A DNA stretch of 47,906 nt from Thermoactinomyces mirandus (GTDB lineage: Bacteria > Bacillota > Bacilli > Thermoactinomycetales > Thermoactinomycetaceae), in contig NZ_JACEOL010000062.1 of assembly GCF_013868055.1 (NCBI RefSeq), forward strand, positions 1 to 47,906, in the 5' to 3' direction. Of this stretch, positions 1-8,031 are shown piece by piece (position 1 is the first letter of the stretch; the number at the start of each line of letters is the position of its first letter). The notes under the pieces were generated by a model. It was not told the DNA's origin. It did not search any database and was given only the letters and a program-made list of their open reading frames with translations. A program made the translations under genes and the position numbers.

Positions 1-129
1 GGTCTTGCCTAATTCAATCCCACGAAAGTCTACAGCCCTTGCAATGTGCTTGTGTTTAGCAATATCTGCGCCTATGATTAAAGTCGATTCGTTGATTTGC
101 TCAATTTTACGATTTTGCTTATACTTCAA
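1..129 (-). mobile_element. IS110-family transposase, N-terminal fragment running off the window
   Basis: The minus strand reads TTG, then a 43-residue open frame containing STLIIGADIAKHKH and AVDFRGIELGKT. This is the start of the DEDD/RuvC-like domain of IS110-family transposases; the Asp in GADIAKHKH is the expected first catalytic acid. An AAGGAGGT ribosome binding site at 137-144 supports the TTG start at 129. The rest of the gene lies outside the window, so I cannot say whether it is intact. IS110 elements carry a non-coding end next to the transposase start, which here would be about 130-250. Confidence 0.8.
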
Positions 130-158
130 TTTGGGTACCTCCTTCGCTATTTAAGGGT

Positions 159-172
159 CCACTGGCCAGTGG
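159..172. repeat. 14-bp perfect palindrome in the non-coding end of the IS110 element
   Basis: CCACTGGCCAGTGG is its own reverse complement. It lies 30 bp upstream of the transposase start, in the part of an IS110 element where the guide (bridge) RNA of this family is usually encoded. It may be a stem of that RNA or a transposase-associated site. The function is inferred; the palindrome is seen directly. Confidence 0.45.
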
Positions 173-284
173 GACACCTCGTATGTTAGCAGGAGGTACT
201 TTTCTTTTTCAACCCCCTTTGTTTTTCAAATACAGGAATGCTCTCTTTATATTTTGAATAAATTTCCGGACTGAAGGTGAGGTT

Positions 285-824
285 ATGGGTTTTTTTTGTT
301 GGATTAAAACTGTACAAATTACCAAGGTTATTTTTTCCATATGTGTATTAATCTATGCTATTTCCTTTCTAGTGGGCTTTGCTTTAGCACCAGAAATTAC
401 TGTTATCCCAGATGAAAAAACTGAAATTGAGGTGGATTTTCTAAATATATTTTTTCAAAATACCAAGGTTTCTTTTTTGCTTATCGTACTAACACCCTTA
501 ACTTTCGGATTGAATATTCCTATTATATTGGGAATGAATGGAGTGATATTAGGCACTGCCGTAGGTAGTACCCAAAATGTTTCTCAACTAATGGGATTAA
601 TTCCTCATGGAATAATAGAAGTTCCATTACATTTATTTTCTGCCGTAGTTGGATTGAAGGTTCTAAAACACTTGATTTTAATGGCCATAAAAAATGAAAA
701 GAAGATAAATTATCTTCTCATAAATAGGCTTATATCTAGTATGTTTGTAATTATTACAGGCTTATTTTTTGCTGCTCTTATCGAAGCTTATATTACACCA
801 GTCATATTCAACTGGTGTAGATAA
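285..824 (+). CDS. SpoIIM/DUF95-family integral membrane protein
   Basis: A 179-residue, almost entirely hydrophobic protein with about four membrane segments (near residues 12-34, 62-93, 104-134, 150-172). PHGIIEVP at 107-114 and GMNGVILG at 83-90 are typical of the SpoIIM (PF01944, DUF95) family. A GAAGGTGAGG ribosome binding site precedes ATG 285. In sporulation SpoIIM acts in engulfment, but DUF95 proteins are also core members of circular-bacteriocin clusters such as AS-48, where they help maturation, export or immunity. The next gene starts 14 bp downstream, within one operon with a MacAB-type transporter. This context points to the export/self-protection role rather than sporulation. 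The role is inferred. Confidence 0.75.
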   Translation: MGFFCWIKTVQITKVIFSICVLIYAISFLVGFALAPEITVIPDEKTEIEVDFLNIFFQNTKVSFLLIVLTPLTFGLNIPIILGMNGVILGTAVGSTQNVSQLMGLIPHGIIEVPLHLFSAVVGLKVLKHLILMAIKNEKKINYLLINRLISSMFVIITGLFFAALIEAYITPVIFNWCR

Positions 825-838
825 AGGAGATGGTTATA

Positions 839-1585
839 ATGAGTCTAAAACTCAAACAAGAGGAACATACCAAGCTGGACCAAAAAAATGTTCATTCTGA
901 TTCAATGTGGAAAAAGATTAGTGGAATTATTGTATCACCTGTGCAAGTATTTTCAAGTTTTTCTAGCAAAAAAGAACCTTTTGTTAAATTATTACTTCTC
1001 ATTGCTATCCTCAATGTTGTGTTTTCAGTTTTTATAACATTTGAACTCGAATTAGACAAAACCATTATACAATCGCAACAATTGTCATCTGATGAAGTTG
1101 AATTAGCTTTAAAATATGCAAAAATTGGAACCTTAATTAGCTCTGTAGTCATGGGTTTTTTTGCTCCCATTATATCTATACTATTTCAAGCATTACTTCT
1201 TACACTAATTATGCTATTCGCTTCAAAGGAATCTGGTTCATATAGACAAGTATTAGCTGTAACCACTTATAGCTATATGCCAATATTGATCAATAGCATT
1301 CTTAATATGGTAATAATTGGTTTCGGAATAATTGATGCTAATATGTTACTTCAAGAATTTAGCGGCAAATTAGTTAGTTTGCAAATATTATTTGATGATC
1401 TAGCTCCAGTTTATTCTCAGATACTATCTAACATTGAACTGTTTTCTATATGGTCTGTCGTCCTTATAGGGTTAGGTTTATCAAAAGTTTATAATATGAA
1501 AACCAAAAAAGGATTGTTGATATCTGGATTCCTGTGGTTAGTAACTACAATTGTGTCTGCAGGATTTACTCTAATTGTTACTTAA
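839..1585 (+). CDS. Yip1-family membrane protein (YknW-like)
   Basis: A 248-residue membrane protein with a cytoplasmic, charged first 50 residues and about five hydrophobic segments, as in the Yip1 domain family (PF04893). I start it at ATG 839 because AAAGGAG at 823-829 is well spaced for it; an in-frame ATG at 830 overlaps that site. Its position directly before an adaptor, an ATPase and an FtsX-type permease is the order of Bacillus subtilis yknWXYZ. There the Yip1 protein YknW interacts with and helps assemble YknXYZ, which protects against the SDP toxin. The homology call rests on domain type, size and gene order; the substrate here is unknown. Confidence 0.7.
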   Translation: MSLKLKQEEHTKLDQKNVHSDSMWKKISGIIVSPVQVFSSFSSKKEPFVKLLLLIAILNVVFSVFITFELELDKTIIQSQQLSSDEVELALKYAKIGTLISSVVMGFFAPIISILFQALLLTLIMLFASKESGSYRQVLAVTTYSYMPILINSILNMVIIGFGIIDANMLLQEFSGKLVSLQILFDDLAPVYSQILSNIELFSIWSVVLIGLGLSKVYNMKTKKGLLISGFLWLVTTIVSAGFTLIVT

Positions 1586-1659
1586 TAAATATTCGTAAAA
1601 AAGGGGACAGGGATTCTTTGGGGTTATTCCTTTAATTTGGATGGAGGAAAGTGCACATA

Positions 1660-2931
1660 ATGAACTATAAAAAGATACTGATTATCGTGGGAATTGGATT
1701 GGCTATTTGTAGTACAGTTCTAATTGCTGTTTACCGTACTACTAAGGTAAAATTATCTGTTAACACTGTGACCATGCAGAAGACTAATTTTCATGAATCA
1801 ATCCTAGTCTCGGGTAATCTGGAATCAAGTAATGTTCAAAACGTTTATAAGCCAGTGGCAGGAAATGAAGTTGAGCGTATATATGTGAAACCAGGTGATG
1901 CAGTCCAAAAAGGTGAGCCGCTTGTGAAATTTAAACCCTCTAATAAAGAAAATTTTGAGCAGGTAAAATTGGAAGTGGAAAGGGCGCAATTAAACCTTAA
2001 AGTCCTAAAGAACCAGCTTAATGCATTGCGTTATAATAATTCCAAAAGCAGAACACAACCGCCCGCTAAAAATGATGATGGCAAAACAGATACACCACAA
2101 ATACCACCGCCCGCTGAAAATGATGATGGTAAAACAGATACACCAGAAACACTAACCCCTGTTGAACAAGAAGAATATAAACAGCAGACAAACATAAATA
2201 AATTAACGTCTTCTCCCTCTAGCATTCAGGAGATTAGTTATAATCCAGCTATGGAACAATCAGAAACTGAGTTGATTGGTCAAATCCAAATGGCCGAGTT
2301 GGAATTAAAACAGGCAAAGGAAAAGCTAAAACAGACCAAGTCATTACTAAAAGATTTAACTATACGTAGTGAACAATCCGGTGTTGTTATATTTGTAAAT
2401 TCCTTAGCACAAAAAGAAGAGGAAACTGATCCGCTTATTACTGTTGCTGACCTCAAAAATTTAATTGTAACTGCACAAGTATCGGAATACGATATCTTGA
2501 AAGTTAAGGAAAATCAGAGAGCTATCGTGCGTTCTGATGCCTTACCCGACAAAAAATGGGTTGGCAAGGTAAACGAAATAGGGTTTATTCCAAGAGAAGC
2601 TAATACAATAGAGGATTCGCAAAAAATTACTTATCCAATTAAAATTCTCCTTGATGAACCGCCAACTATTAAGTTGAGATCACGACTATTGGTGGAAATT
2701 ATTTTATCTGAGAAAAATGTACTTTCCCTCCCCGATGAAGCAGTAGTAAAAGAAGGGAAGAAGGATTATGTTTTTATTATTCGAGGAAACAGAGCCTTCA
2801 AACGTGAAGTGATCGTGGGGAAAAGGAGGAAAGGGCGGATTGAAATTATTTCCGGTTTGAATATAGATGAAAAGGTAATTGCAGATCCTCCTGCAAATTT
2901 AAAGGACGGAGTGGAAGTGACGTTCAGGTGA
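1660..2931 (+). CDS. HlyD/MacA-type efflux adaptor protein (YknX-like)
   Basis: A 423-residue periplasmic-adaptor-type protein. An N-terminal membrane anchor (about residues 4-24) is followed by a biotinyl-lipoyl half (GNLESSNVQNV, VYKPVAG), a Gln/Lys/Leu-rich coiled coil, the second lipoyl half (SGVVIFV) and beta-barrel and membrane-proximal domains. GGAGGAAA at 1643-1650 fits ATG 1660; the in-frame GTG at 1651 abuts the site. In Gram-positives such adaptors stay outside the membrane and dock on a MacB-like permease. Compared with YknX (about 377 residues) it is longer, because a Pro/Asp/Thr-rich spacer with a duplicated 16-residue unit (residues 134-165) lies inside the helical hairpin. The end overlaps the ATPase start by 4 bp (GTGA). 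Confidence 0.85.
   Translation: MNYKKILIIVGIGLAICSTVLIAVYRTTKVKLSVNTVTMQKTNFHESILVSGNLESSNVQNVYKPVAGNEVERIYVKPGDAVQKGEPLVKFKPSNKENFEQVKLEVERAQLNLKVLKNQLNALRYNNSKSRTQPPAKNDDGKTDTPQIPPPAENDDGKTDTPETLTPVEQEEYKQQTNINKLTSSPSSIQEISYNPAMEQSETELIGQIQMAELELKQAKEKLKQTKSLLKDLTIRSEQSGVVIFVNSLAQKEEETDPLITVADLKNLIVTAQVSEYDILKVKENQRAIVRSDALPDKKWVGKVNEIGFIPREANTIEDSQKITYPIKILLDEPPTIKLRSRLLVEIILSEKNVLSLPDEAVVKEGKKDYVFIIRGNRAFKREVIVGKRRKGRIEIISGLNIDEKVIADPPANLKDGVEVTFR
2059..2154 (+). repeat. In-frame tandem duplication, two 48-bp units, in the adaptor gene
   Basis: Two adjacent 48-bp units starting at 2059 and 2107 encode PPAKNDDGKTDTPQIP and PPAENDDGKTDTPETL. They differ at few bases, so the duplication looks recent. 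The unit is hydrophilic and probably unstructured, and sits where the coiled-coil hairpin turns. Confidence 0.85.
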
Positions 2932-3608
2932 TACAAGTTCATAATCTCTATAAATCATACGGCCTGGGCAAGCTGAGTTTAAAAGTTCTTAGAGCAATTG
3001 ACCTAGTAGTAGATAAAGGCGAATATGTAGCTATTATGGGGCCTTCTGGTTCAGGAAAATCTACACTCATGAATATATTGGGTTGTTTAGACCGCCCGAC
3101 AAAAGGCAAGTACTATCTGAAAGGCCTTGATGTTTCTAAAATGAAGGAACCAGAATTAGCTCAAATCCGCAATCGAACAATCGGTTTTATATTTCAGCAA
3201 TTTCAATTAATCTCTTTCATGAGTGCTAAAAAAAATGTGGAACTCCCTTTAATTTACTCCGACAAACCTGCTAAAGAAATTCACAGACGTGCAATCTCTT
3301 CCTTAGAGAGGGTAGGATTAGCCAACTATTTAAATCATAAACCATTTGAATTGTCGGGAGGTCAACAACAAAGAGTTGCAATAGCACGTGCTCTTGTGAA
3401 CAATCCGGAACTTTTATTGGCTGATGAACCAACTGGATCCTTAGACACAGCATCGGGTCAAGTAGTTCTTGACCTTTTCGATGAATTACATCGGGAAGGA
3501 AAAACTATAATCATGATTACTCATGACTTTGAAATAGCTAAGCGAGCGGAGCGTCAAGTTTACATTCGAGACGGACGAATCCTTACAAAGGAGGGATTTG
3601 TCCGGTGA
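2928..3608 (+). CDS. ABC transporter ATP-binding protein, MacB/LolD class (YknY-like)
   Basis: A 226-residue ATPase. Walker A GPSGSGKST is at residues 38-46, the Q-loop in FIFQQFQL near 88-95, signature LSGGQ at 142-146, Walker B LLLADEP at 162-168 and the switch His at 199 in ITHD. All catalytic motifs are intact. It starts at GTG 2928, overlapping the adaptor stop by 4 bp, and its own end overlaps the permease start by 4 bp, so the three proteins are translationally coupled. MacB-class ATPases power extrusion or mechanotransmission rather than classical transport across the membrane. The length matches YknY (about 230 residues). Confidence 0.93.
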   Translation: MIQVHNLYKSYGLGKLSLKVLRAIDLVVDKGEYVAIMGPSGSGKSTLMNILGCLDRPTKGKYYLKGLDVSKMKEPELAQIRNRTIGFIFQQFQLISFMSAKKNVELPLIYSDKPAKEIHRRAISSLERVGLANYLNHKPFELSGGQQQRVAIARALVNNPELLLADEPTGSLDTASGQVVLDLFDELHREGKTIIMITHDFEIAKRAERQVYIRDGRILTKEGFVR

Positions 3609-4795
3609 TTTTTTGGGAGAATATTAGAATGGCCCTCGATGCTATTTTTGCTCATAAAATGCGATCCATCTTAACTATTTTGGGTATTGTTATCGGTGTA
3701 TCTTCAGTTATTGTTATTGTTGCTATCGGCCAAGGTGGAGCTGCAAAACTGTCTAAATCTTTTACGGGGCGGAGCAATTCTATCATCATTATTCCAAGTA
3801 GCGAGATGTTAAAAAAATCAGGTGGAGTTATTTCTCCAGACTTTTTTACACAAGAAGATATTCAAGAATTACAACACATCGATGATGTTGAAAGCGTAGT
3901 GATAAAGTATTTCGAAACAGCAACTGTATTTTATCAAAAACAGAATGCAGAAGGGATTATGGTAGTTGGAATTAACAGTAATGATACTCTGGAAGAGGAA
4001 AATATTGAGGTGGTAAGGGGCCGGTCCTTTGAAACTTCAGATTATGGAGGTAACTGCGTTGCCTTGATGAGTCTAGAAATGGAAAAACAGCTTTTTAAAG
4101 AAAGAAATGGGATTGAAAAAATAATTAGGATTAAAAACCAACCTATAGAAGTGATCGGAATTGTAGAAAAAAAAGATGATTCCTTAATGATGAATACAGC
4201 AGGTGTTTACATGCCAGATAAGGCTTGGACAAAAGTCTTTGGTAAATCAAACATTTCCCAACTTACACTAAGAATTAAAAAACCAGATGCGATTAAACGG
4301 GCTGGTAATAAAGCCATAGAGATTTTAAATAAGAATCATAACACCCAAGGGGATTACGAAGTACAAAATTTAGAAGAGATTGAAAAGGGTATTGAAGTAG
4401 TGACCAATACAATGACAATTGTTATTGGAAGCATTGCTGGTATCTCGCTTTTGGTGGGTGGTGTGGGAATTATGAATATAATGCTAGTTTCTGTAACTGA
4501 ACGAACCCAAGAGATCGGTATTCGTCTTGCGTTGGGAGCAACTCGCTCGAATATATTAATACAATTTCTAACTGAAGCAATTACCCTATCTCTATTAGGA
4601 GGAATAGTCGGTTTACTGATTGGAACCGGAGTTTCCAACTTAATAAATTTGTTCACACCATTTCCAACTCTTGTTTCGTTTCCAGTTGCTGTGGGTACCC
4701 TTTTATTTTCAGTGATACTTGGTATTGTATTTGGAATTCTACCTGCAGAAAAAGCTTCTAAATTGGATCCAATTCAATGCTTAAACAGAAACTGA
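3605..4795 (+). CDS. MacB/FtsX-type ABC permease (YknZ-like)
   Basis: A 396-residue permease, the same size as YknZ. The first membrane helix (about residues 18-42; SILTILGIVIGVSSVIVIVAI) is followed by a large extracytoplasmic MacB periplasmic core domain, then three C-terminal helices (about 272-295, 322-345, 356-386). The FtsX-domain signature TERTQEIGIRLALGAT lies near residue 298. Start GTG 3605 overlaps the ATPase stop. With the adaptor and ATPase it should form a MacAB-like tripartite extrusion machine for peptides or small toxins. Confidence 0.92.
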   Translation: MIFWENIRMALDAIFAHKMRSILTILGIVIGVSSVIVIVAIGQGGAAKLSKSFTGRSNSIIIIPSSEMLKKSGGVISPDFFTQEDIQELQHIDDVESVVIKYFETATVFYQKQNAEGIMVVGINSNDTLEEENIEVVRGRSFETSDYGGNCVALMSLEMEKQLFKERNGIEKIIRIKNQPIEVIGIVEKKDDSLMMNTAGVYMPDKAWTKVFGKSNISQLTLRIKKPDAIKRAGNKAIEILNKNHNTQGDYEVQNLEEIEKGIEVVTNTMTIVIGSIAGISLLVGGVGIMNIMLVSVTERTQEIGIRLALGATRSNILIQFLTEAITLSLLGGIVGLLIGTGVSNLINLFTPFPTLVSFPVAVGTLLFSVILGIVFGILPAEKASKLDPIQCLNRN

Positions 4796-5261
4796 AAATA
4801 TTTTTATAAATTATACCTTTTCCTGTAACTGTGTTATTACAATATAGTGAGGATACAGCTAGCTGTTTTGAAGACCCAATCCGGGACGTTTTTTTCTGTC
4901 GTTCGGGATTTATTCGGTTGAATCCCCTTGCTGACCTCATCGAGTAAGTCACCGATTATAGAATAGAAAGTGGTGACGATCCAAGAAGGAAAGGGTAAAG
5001 ACTACCGAGTTGAACTCATGAATTCGGACTAAGGCTGTCGAAGAAATGTCATCGGTTTCGGTTATAATTAGATTGACCATCAAAGCGGATGTGCGCAAGC
5101 GGAGAATCGCTTTGATGAAAATTAAGTAAGCGAAAATAAAATCCACCTATTCGATGATGGTGAGCTGAAATATGCTACTGCATTAAATACACGACAAGTA
5201 AGGGGGATCGAAGGAGACAAAGGAAAGAATGGATCCAGCTCCTTCGGATCTTTCAGATTTT
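4796..5261. other. Gene-free stretch with an inverted repeat; probable decayed sequence
   Basis: No frame on either strand gives a protein I recognise with a ribosome binding site. The stretch has no good poly-T terminator after the permease gene. It contains a hairpin at 5078-5117 whose left side resembles the sequence just before and within the terminator at 12147 (see the repeat entries). Short coding-like runs, interrupted by stops, suggest a degraded gene. Confidence 0.4.
5066..5117 (+). repeat. 25-bp sequence shared with 12132-12156, here the left side of a hairpin
   Basis: Positions 5066-5090 match 12132-12156 at 23 of 25 bases (AATTAGATTGAC, then CAAAGCGGAT). Here CATCAAAGCG at 5078-5087 pairs perfectly with CGCTTTGATG at 5108-5117. 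At the other copy the same left arm is part of a 15-bp terminator stem. No poly-T follows on either side here, so a working terminator is unlikely. Confidence 0.5.
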
Positions 5262-5504
5262 TTAGTCGGTCATTTTCTCAAGAGCCAGGTGAGATAGGCA
5301 AAGGGTTTCTTTGGCTGTTTCTACTGTTTCAATTCGGTAGATCTCCCTTCACTAACTTTTTCTTTCAATACCACAGTTGATGCTGGGGTATTCCCTGCCT
5401 TTTGCACCACTCTGATCCGTTCCAAAATCGCCCTTGTTTGATATTTCAGGAGGATTGTTTCATGCTTGGAAAGGATTCCTATGTGGAAACAATTTGACAC
5501 TTAC
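5262..5504 (-). pseudogene. Possible frameshifted small ORF, unidentified
   Basis: On minus, an open frame from GTG 5504 gives coherent residues (LLKYQTRAILERIRVVQKAG, then NTPASTVVLKEKVSEG). It hits a stop, while a second frame continues with EIYRIETVETAKE and LCLSHLALEKMTD and ends at 5262. Joined by one frameshift near 5345 these would make one protein of about 80 residues. I do not recognise the family. It overlaps the plus-strand candidate at 5462-5689, and at most one of the two is real. Confidence 0.3.
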
Positions 5505-5689
5505 GAAAAACACCAACAGGAACATTTTATAATGTGCAATGCCGGATTATTTATACCGATGTTGGAAGATTATCCTTTATGATAGCAACCGTCACATTAA
5601 AAAGATCACTAAGAAAAAGCTGGACAAAATTAACCGAAGAGATGGAAAAAGAGTATGCAATGAGAAAAAATCAGGAGATGGCCATTTGA
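5462..5689 (+). pseudogene. Small ORF interrupted by an in-frame TGA, unidentified
   Basis: AGGAGG at 5448-5453 is ideally placed before ATG 5462, and a strong terminator follows the stop at 5687-5689, so this looks like a gene. The 12th codon (5495-5497) is TGA. Read through, it encodes about 75 residues including FYNVQCRIIYTDVGRL and a charged C-terminal helix (LTEEMEKEYAMRK). I do not recognise the family. A single base change or sequencing error would explain the stop. It overlaps a minus-strand candidate. Confidence 0.4.
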
Positions 5690-5691
5690 AT

Positions 5692-5731
5692 AAAAAAGAC
5701 TTGAGTTCCTTGCAGTTCTCAAGTCTTTTTT
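5692..5731. terminator. Bidirectional rho-independent terminator
   Basis: AAAAAAGACTTGAG pairs with CTCAAGTCTTTTTT around a 12-nt loop. The stem ends in A-tract and T-tract, so it can serve the plus-strand small ORF and the minus-strand pseudogene ending at 5739. Confidence 0.85.
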
Positions 5732-5738
5732 ACTCCTA

Positions 5739-6067
5739 CTATCCGCTAAAAAATGCAATGACTCCAATTACTGGAAGGATGAAGGCCCAATACTCCATTT
5801 TAATTCAAACAGGCTGTGTTGCCGGTTTATTATTACCTCTTCACCTGTTTCTTTATCAATAAATACATTACCTTCAGATCGATTCAAATATTTTCCCAGT
5901 TGTCATATCACCAGGGCAGCAGCTAAAAATCCAGCCATGGTAAAAATTCTTCTTGTCATTATACCATCAGCGTCAGTATTCAGCATCTCTATGACCAGTT
6001 GTACTAATGCCTGGAACAATGCCGCGATGATAATTACTAAAATGCCCCATCCTCTCCAAACAATCAT
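5739..6067 (-). pseudogene. Degraded gene for a conserved ~110-residue Bacillales membrane protein
   Basis: ATG 6067 has an AGGAGG site at 6075-6080 and begins MIVWRGWGILVIII. It then meets an in-frame TGA at 5903-5905, where the sequence around it (VI-stop-QLGKYLN) suggests a lost Trp codon. It resumes with VFIDKETGEEVIINRQHSLF and needs one frameshift to finish as MEYWAFILPVIGVIAFFSG, stop at 5739. The pattern (two membrane segments flanking a conserved KETGEE...HSLF core) is a common uncharacterised family in Bacillales. The length of 329 bp is not a multiple of three. Two independent lesions argue for a real pseudogene. Confidence 0.7.
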
Positions 6068-6329
6068 ATGATTTCCTCCTGCTTTATTAAATAAGTATAT
6101 TTAATAGAGATATACGGGGTATAGGGGCAGAAAGTCAGAAATAAAAATGAAAACCCACTTCTTGTACACGAATCCCCAATTTATTTTTGATTAAGTATTT
6201 CTTCCACTGCCAAGAAATTGACTTGAAGTTATCACATGTGTTTTGCCTAGGACTCCGTAGATTCCTGAAGATCATGAGCTTTTCCGTGATGCTGAAAGTG
6301 CATGAGCAACAAACACAAACCTTCGAGTT

Positions 6330-7661
6330 CTATAAACTTTCCTGTTTGAAAAATTGCGGTAAAAATTCTTTATGTGCTTCCAGCATTTCGTCCAAAATGA
6401 TTTTAGCTTTTTTGTCACTTGTAATAAGTGGATTTATACAAAGAGCTAATAATGCTTTTTCATATGAACCGGTAACAGCAGCTTCAATTGCTGCCAATTC
6501 AAAAGACTTGATCTGCTGGATCAGTCCATTTACCGAGTAGGGAAGTTCACCAATCGGAAGCGGAACAGGCCCTTGTCTTGTAACGATACAGTTAATTTCA
6601 ACGACCGTATCGTGCGGAAGAGAGGTAATGGCTCCTTCATTGCGAGTGTTCAGGGTTTGAACATCACCTTTATCATTGTATATGGAAGAAATTAAATTAC
6701 AAGCAGCATCACTGTAATAGGCTCCTCCGCGTTTTTCCAGCTGCGGTGGTTTGATATCAAGATCAGGATTTTTATACAGTTCAAATAACTCATCTTCCAA
6801 TTGTTTCACAACTTCAGCACGGGTCCTGCCATGTTTGAATTCTTCCAATTCGTTTTCAAGTATTTCACTGGTTTTATAATAATAGCGATGATAAGGACTT
6901 GGTATTAGCCTTAAAGCTTTAATAAATTCTTTTTCCCAGGGGAGCGGAATAATATTTTTCATAGTTACCTGGTTGTCGGGATCGGCTAATAATTCTATTA
7001 CCTCCTCCAGTCTTGACTCACCACTTACGTGAACATCAAGTCCATACGACATATGATTTAATCCGCCAAAAATAATTGTTAGCTGATCATATGGAACATC
7101 TAATAATTTGGCAACAGTCATCTTCATGTTAATTGGCACATTGCAGACACCGATTACTTTTTTGTGCCGACTGTATTTCATGACAGCTTCAGTTACCATC
7201 CCTGCAGGATTTGTAAAATTGATTAACCATGAATCGGGGCATAACTCCGTCATTTCTTCTGCAATATCCAATAATACCGGAATTGTTCGAAGGGCTTTGA
7301 ACAGACCACCTGCTCCATTTGTCTCTTGACCAATCATGCCATGTTTTAAAGGTATCCGTTCATCTTTAATCCTTGCTTCCAGTAAGCCTACACGCATTTG
7401 AGTTGTGATGAAATCTGCATCCTTTAGAGCTTCTTTTCGGTCCAGTGTCATATGGATTTCTATAGGTAAATTGGCCCTTTTTACCATTCGTTTTGCCAAA
7501 TTCCCGACAATGTTCAGTTTTTCTTTTCCTGCTTCTGTATCAACCAACCATAGTTCCCTGACCGGAAGTTCCTTATATCTTTTTATTAATCCTTCGACAA
7601 ACTCCGGTGTATAACTTGATCCTCCGCCAATTGTGGCTATTTTAATTCCGTATTTACTCAA
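6330..7661 (-). CDS. 6-phospho-beta-glucosidase-type glycosidase, GH4
   Basis: A 443-residue GH4 enzyme. GH4 proteins use NAD and a divalent metal to split 6-phospho-glycosides through an oxidation/elimination mechanism. Seen here: the NAD-binding N-terminus (IATIGGGSSYTPEF, residues 8-21), FTNPAG near 150, the metal-ligand Cys in GVCNVPINM (Cys173) and His in GLNHMSYG (His203). I start at TTG 7661, with GGAGGAG upstream; an in-frame TTG at 7682 lacks a site. The start overlaps the upstream small membrane-protein gene by 8 bp. It should hydrolyse the phosphorylated disaccharide imported by the adjacent Lac-family PTS. Sugar preference (cellobiose, chitobiose or another) cannot be read from the sequence. 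Confidence 0.9.
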   Translation of the reverse strand: MSKYGIKIATIGGGSSYTPEFVEGLIKRYKELPVRELWLVDTEAGKEKLNIVGNLAKRMVKRANLPIEIHMTLDRKEALKDADFITTQMRVGLLEARIKDERIPLKHGMIGQETNGAGGLFKALRTIPVLLDIAEEMTELCPDSWLINFTNPAGMVTEAVMKYSRHKKVIGVCNVPINMKMTVAKLLDVPYDQLTIIFGGLNHMSYGLDVHVSGESRLEEVIELLADPDNQVTMKNIIPLPWEKEFIKALRLIPSPYHRYYYKTSEILENELEEFKHGRTRAEVVKQLEDELFELYKNPDLDIKPPQLEKRGGAYYSDAACNLISSIYNDKGDVQTLNTRNEGAITSLPHDTVVEINCIVTRQGPVPLPIGELPYSVNGLIQQIKSFELAAIEAAVTGSYEKALLALCINPLITSDKKAKIILDEMLEAHKEFLPQFFKQESL

Positions 7662-7959
7662 GGATATCTCCTCCAAATACAAAAGTCATTAAAGCGCTTG
7701 TAGCAAAACCGACCACTATTGATAGCAGTATTCTTTTTTTTAACAACAGCCTGTCATTTGTTTTTCCATCGATTTTTGACAGGACGATGCTCATCCCTAT
7801 TGAAGAAGATATTCCTGCGGCCAAAAAATAACTCATTGTTTCAGACAGATGAATGTACTTGAGAGGGGCAGGAATAAATAAAATACCTGAAAATAGAATC
7901 GTAACAAATACAAAAACACCTTTAAAACTAATGCGCGGTAATATTCTTGGTCGGTTCAT
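7654..7959 (-). CDS. Small membrane protein between PTS IIC and the GH4 gene, unidentified
   Basis: 101 residues with about three hydrophobic segments (near 13-33, 40-62, 76-95) and a Lys/Arg-rich N-terminus and loop, so positive-inside topology. AGGAGG lies just upstream of ATG 7959. It is encoded within the PTS operon, with its end overlapping the GH4 start by 8 bp, which argues for coupled translation and a role with this sugar system. I do not recognise the family. Confidence 0.75.
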   Translation of the reverse strand: MNRPRILPRISFKGVFVFVTILFSGILFIPAPLKYIHLSETMSYFLAAGISSSIGMSIVLSKIDGKTNDRLLLKKRILLSIVVGFATSALMTFVFGGDILE

Positions 7960-8031
7960 AATGACAAACCTCCTGTGCTGAAGAAAAAAGGGGAATCATT
8001 GGATTCCCTGATTATTATGATCGTTTATCAT

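Noticed and set aside
5495..5497. In-frame TGA as a possible selenocysteine codon
   Set aside because: No known selenoprotein family fits and no SECIS-like hairpin follows; several pseudogenes surround it.
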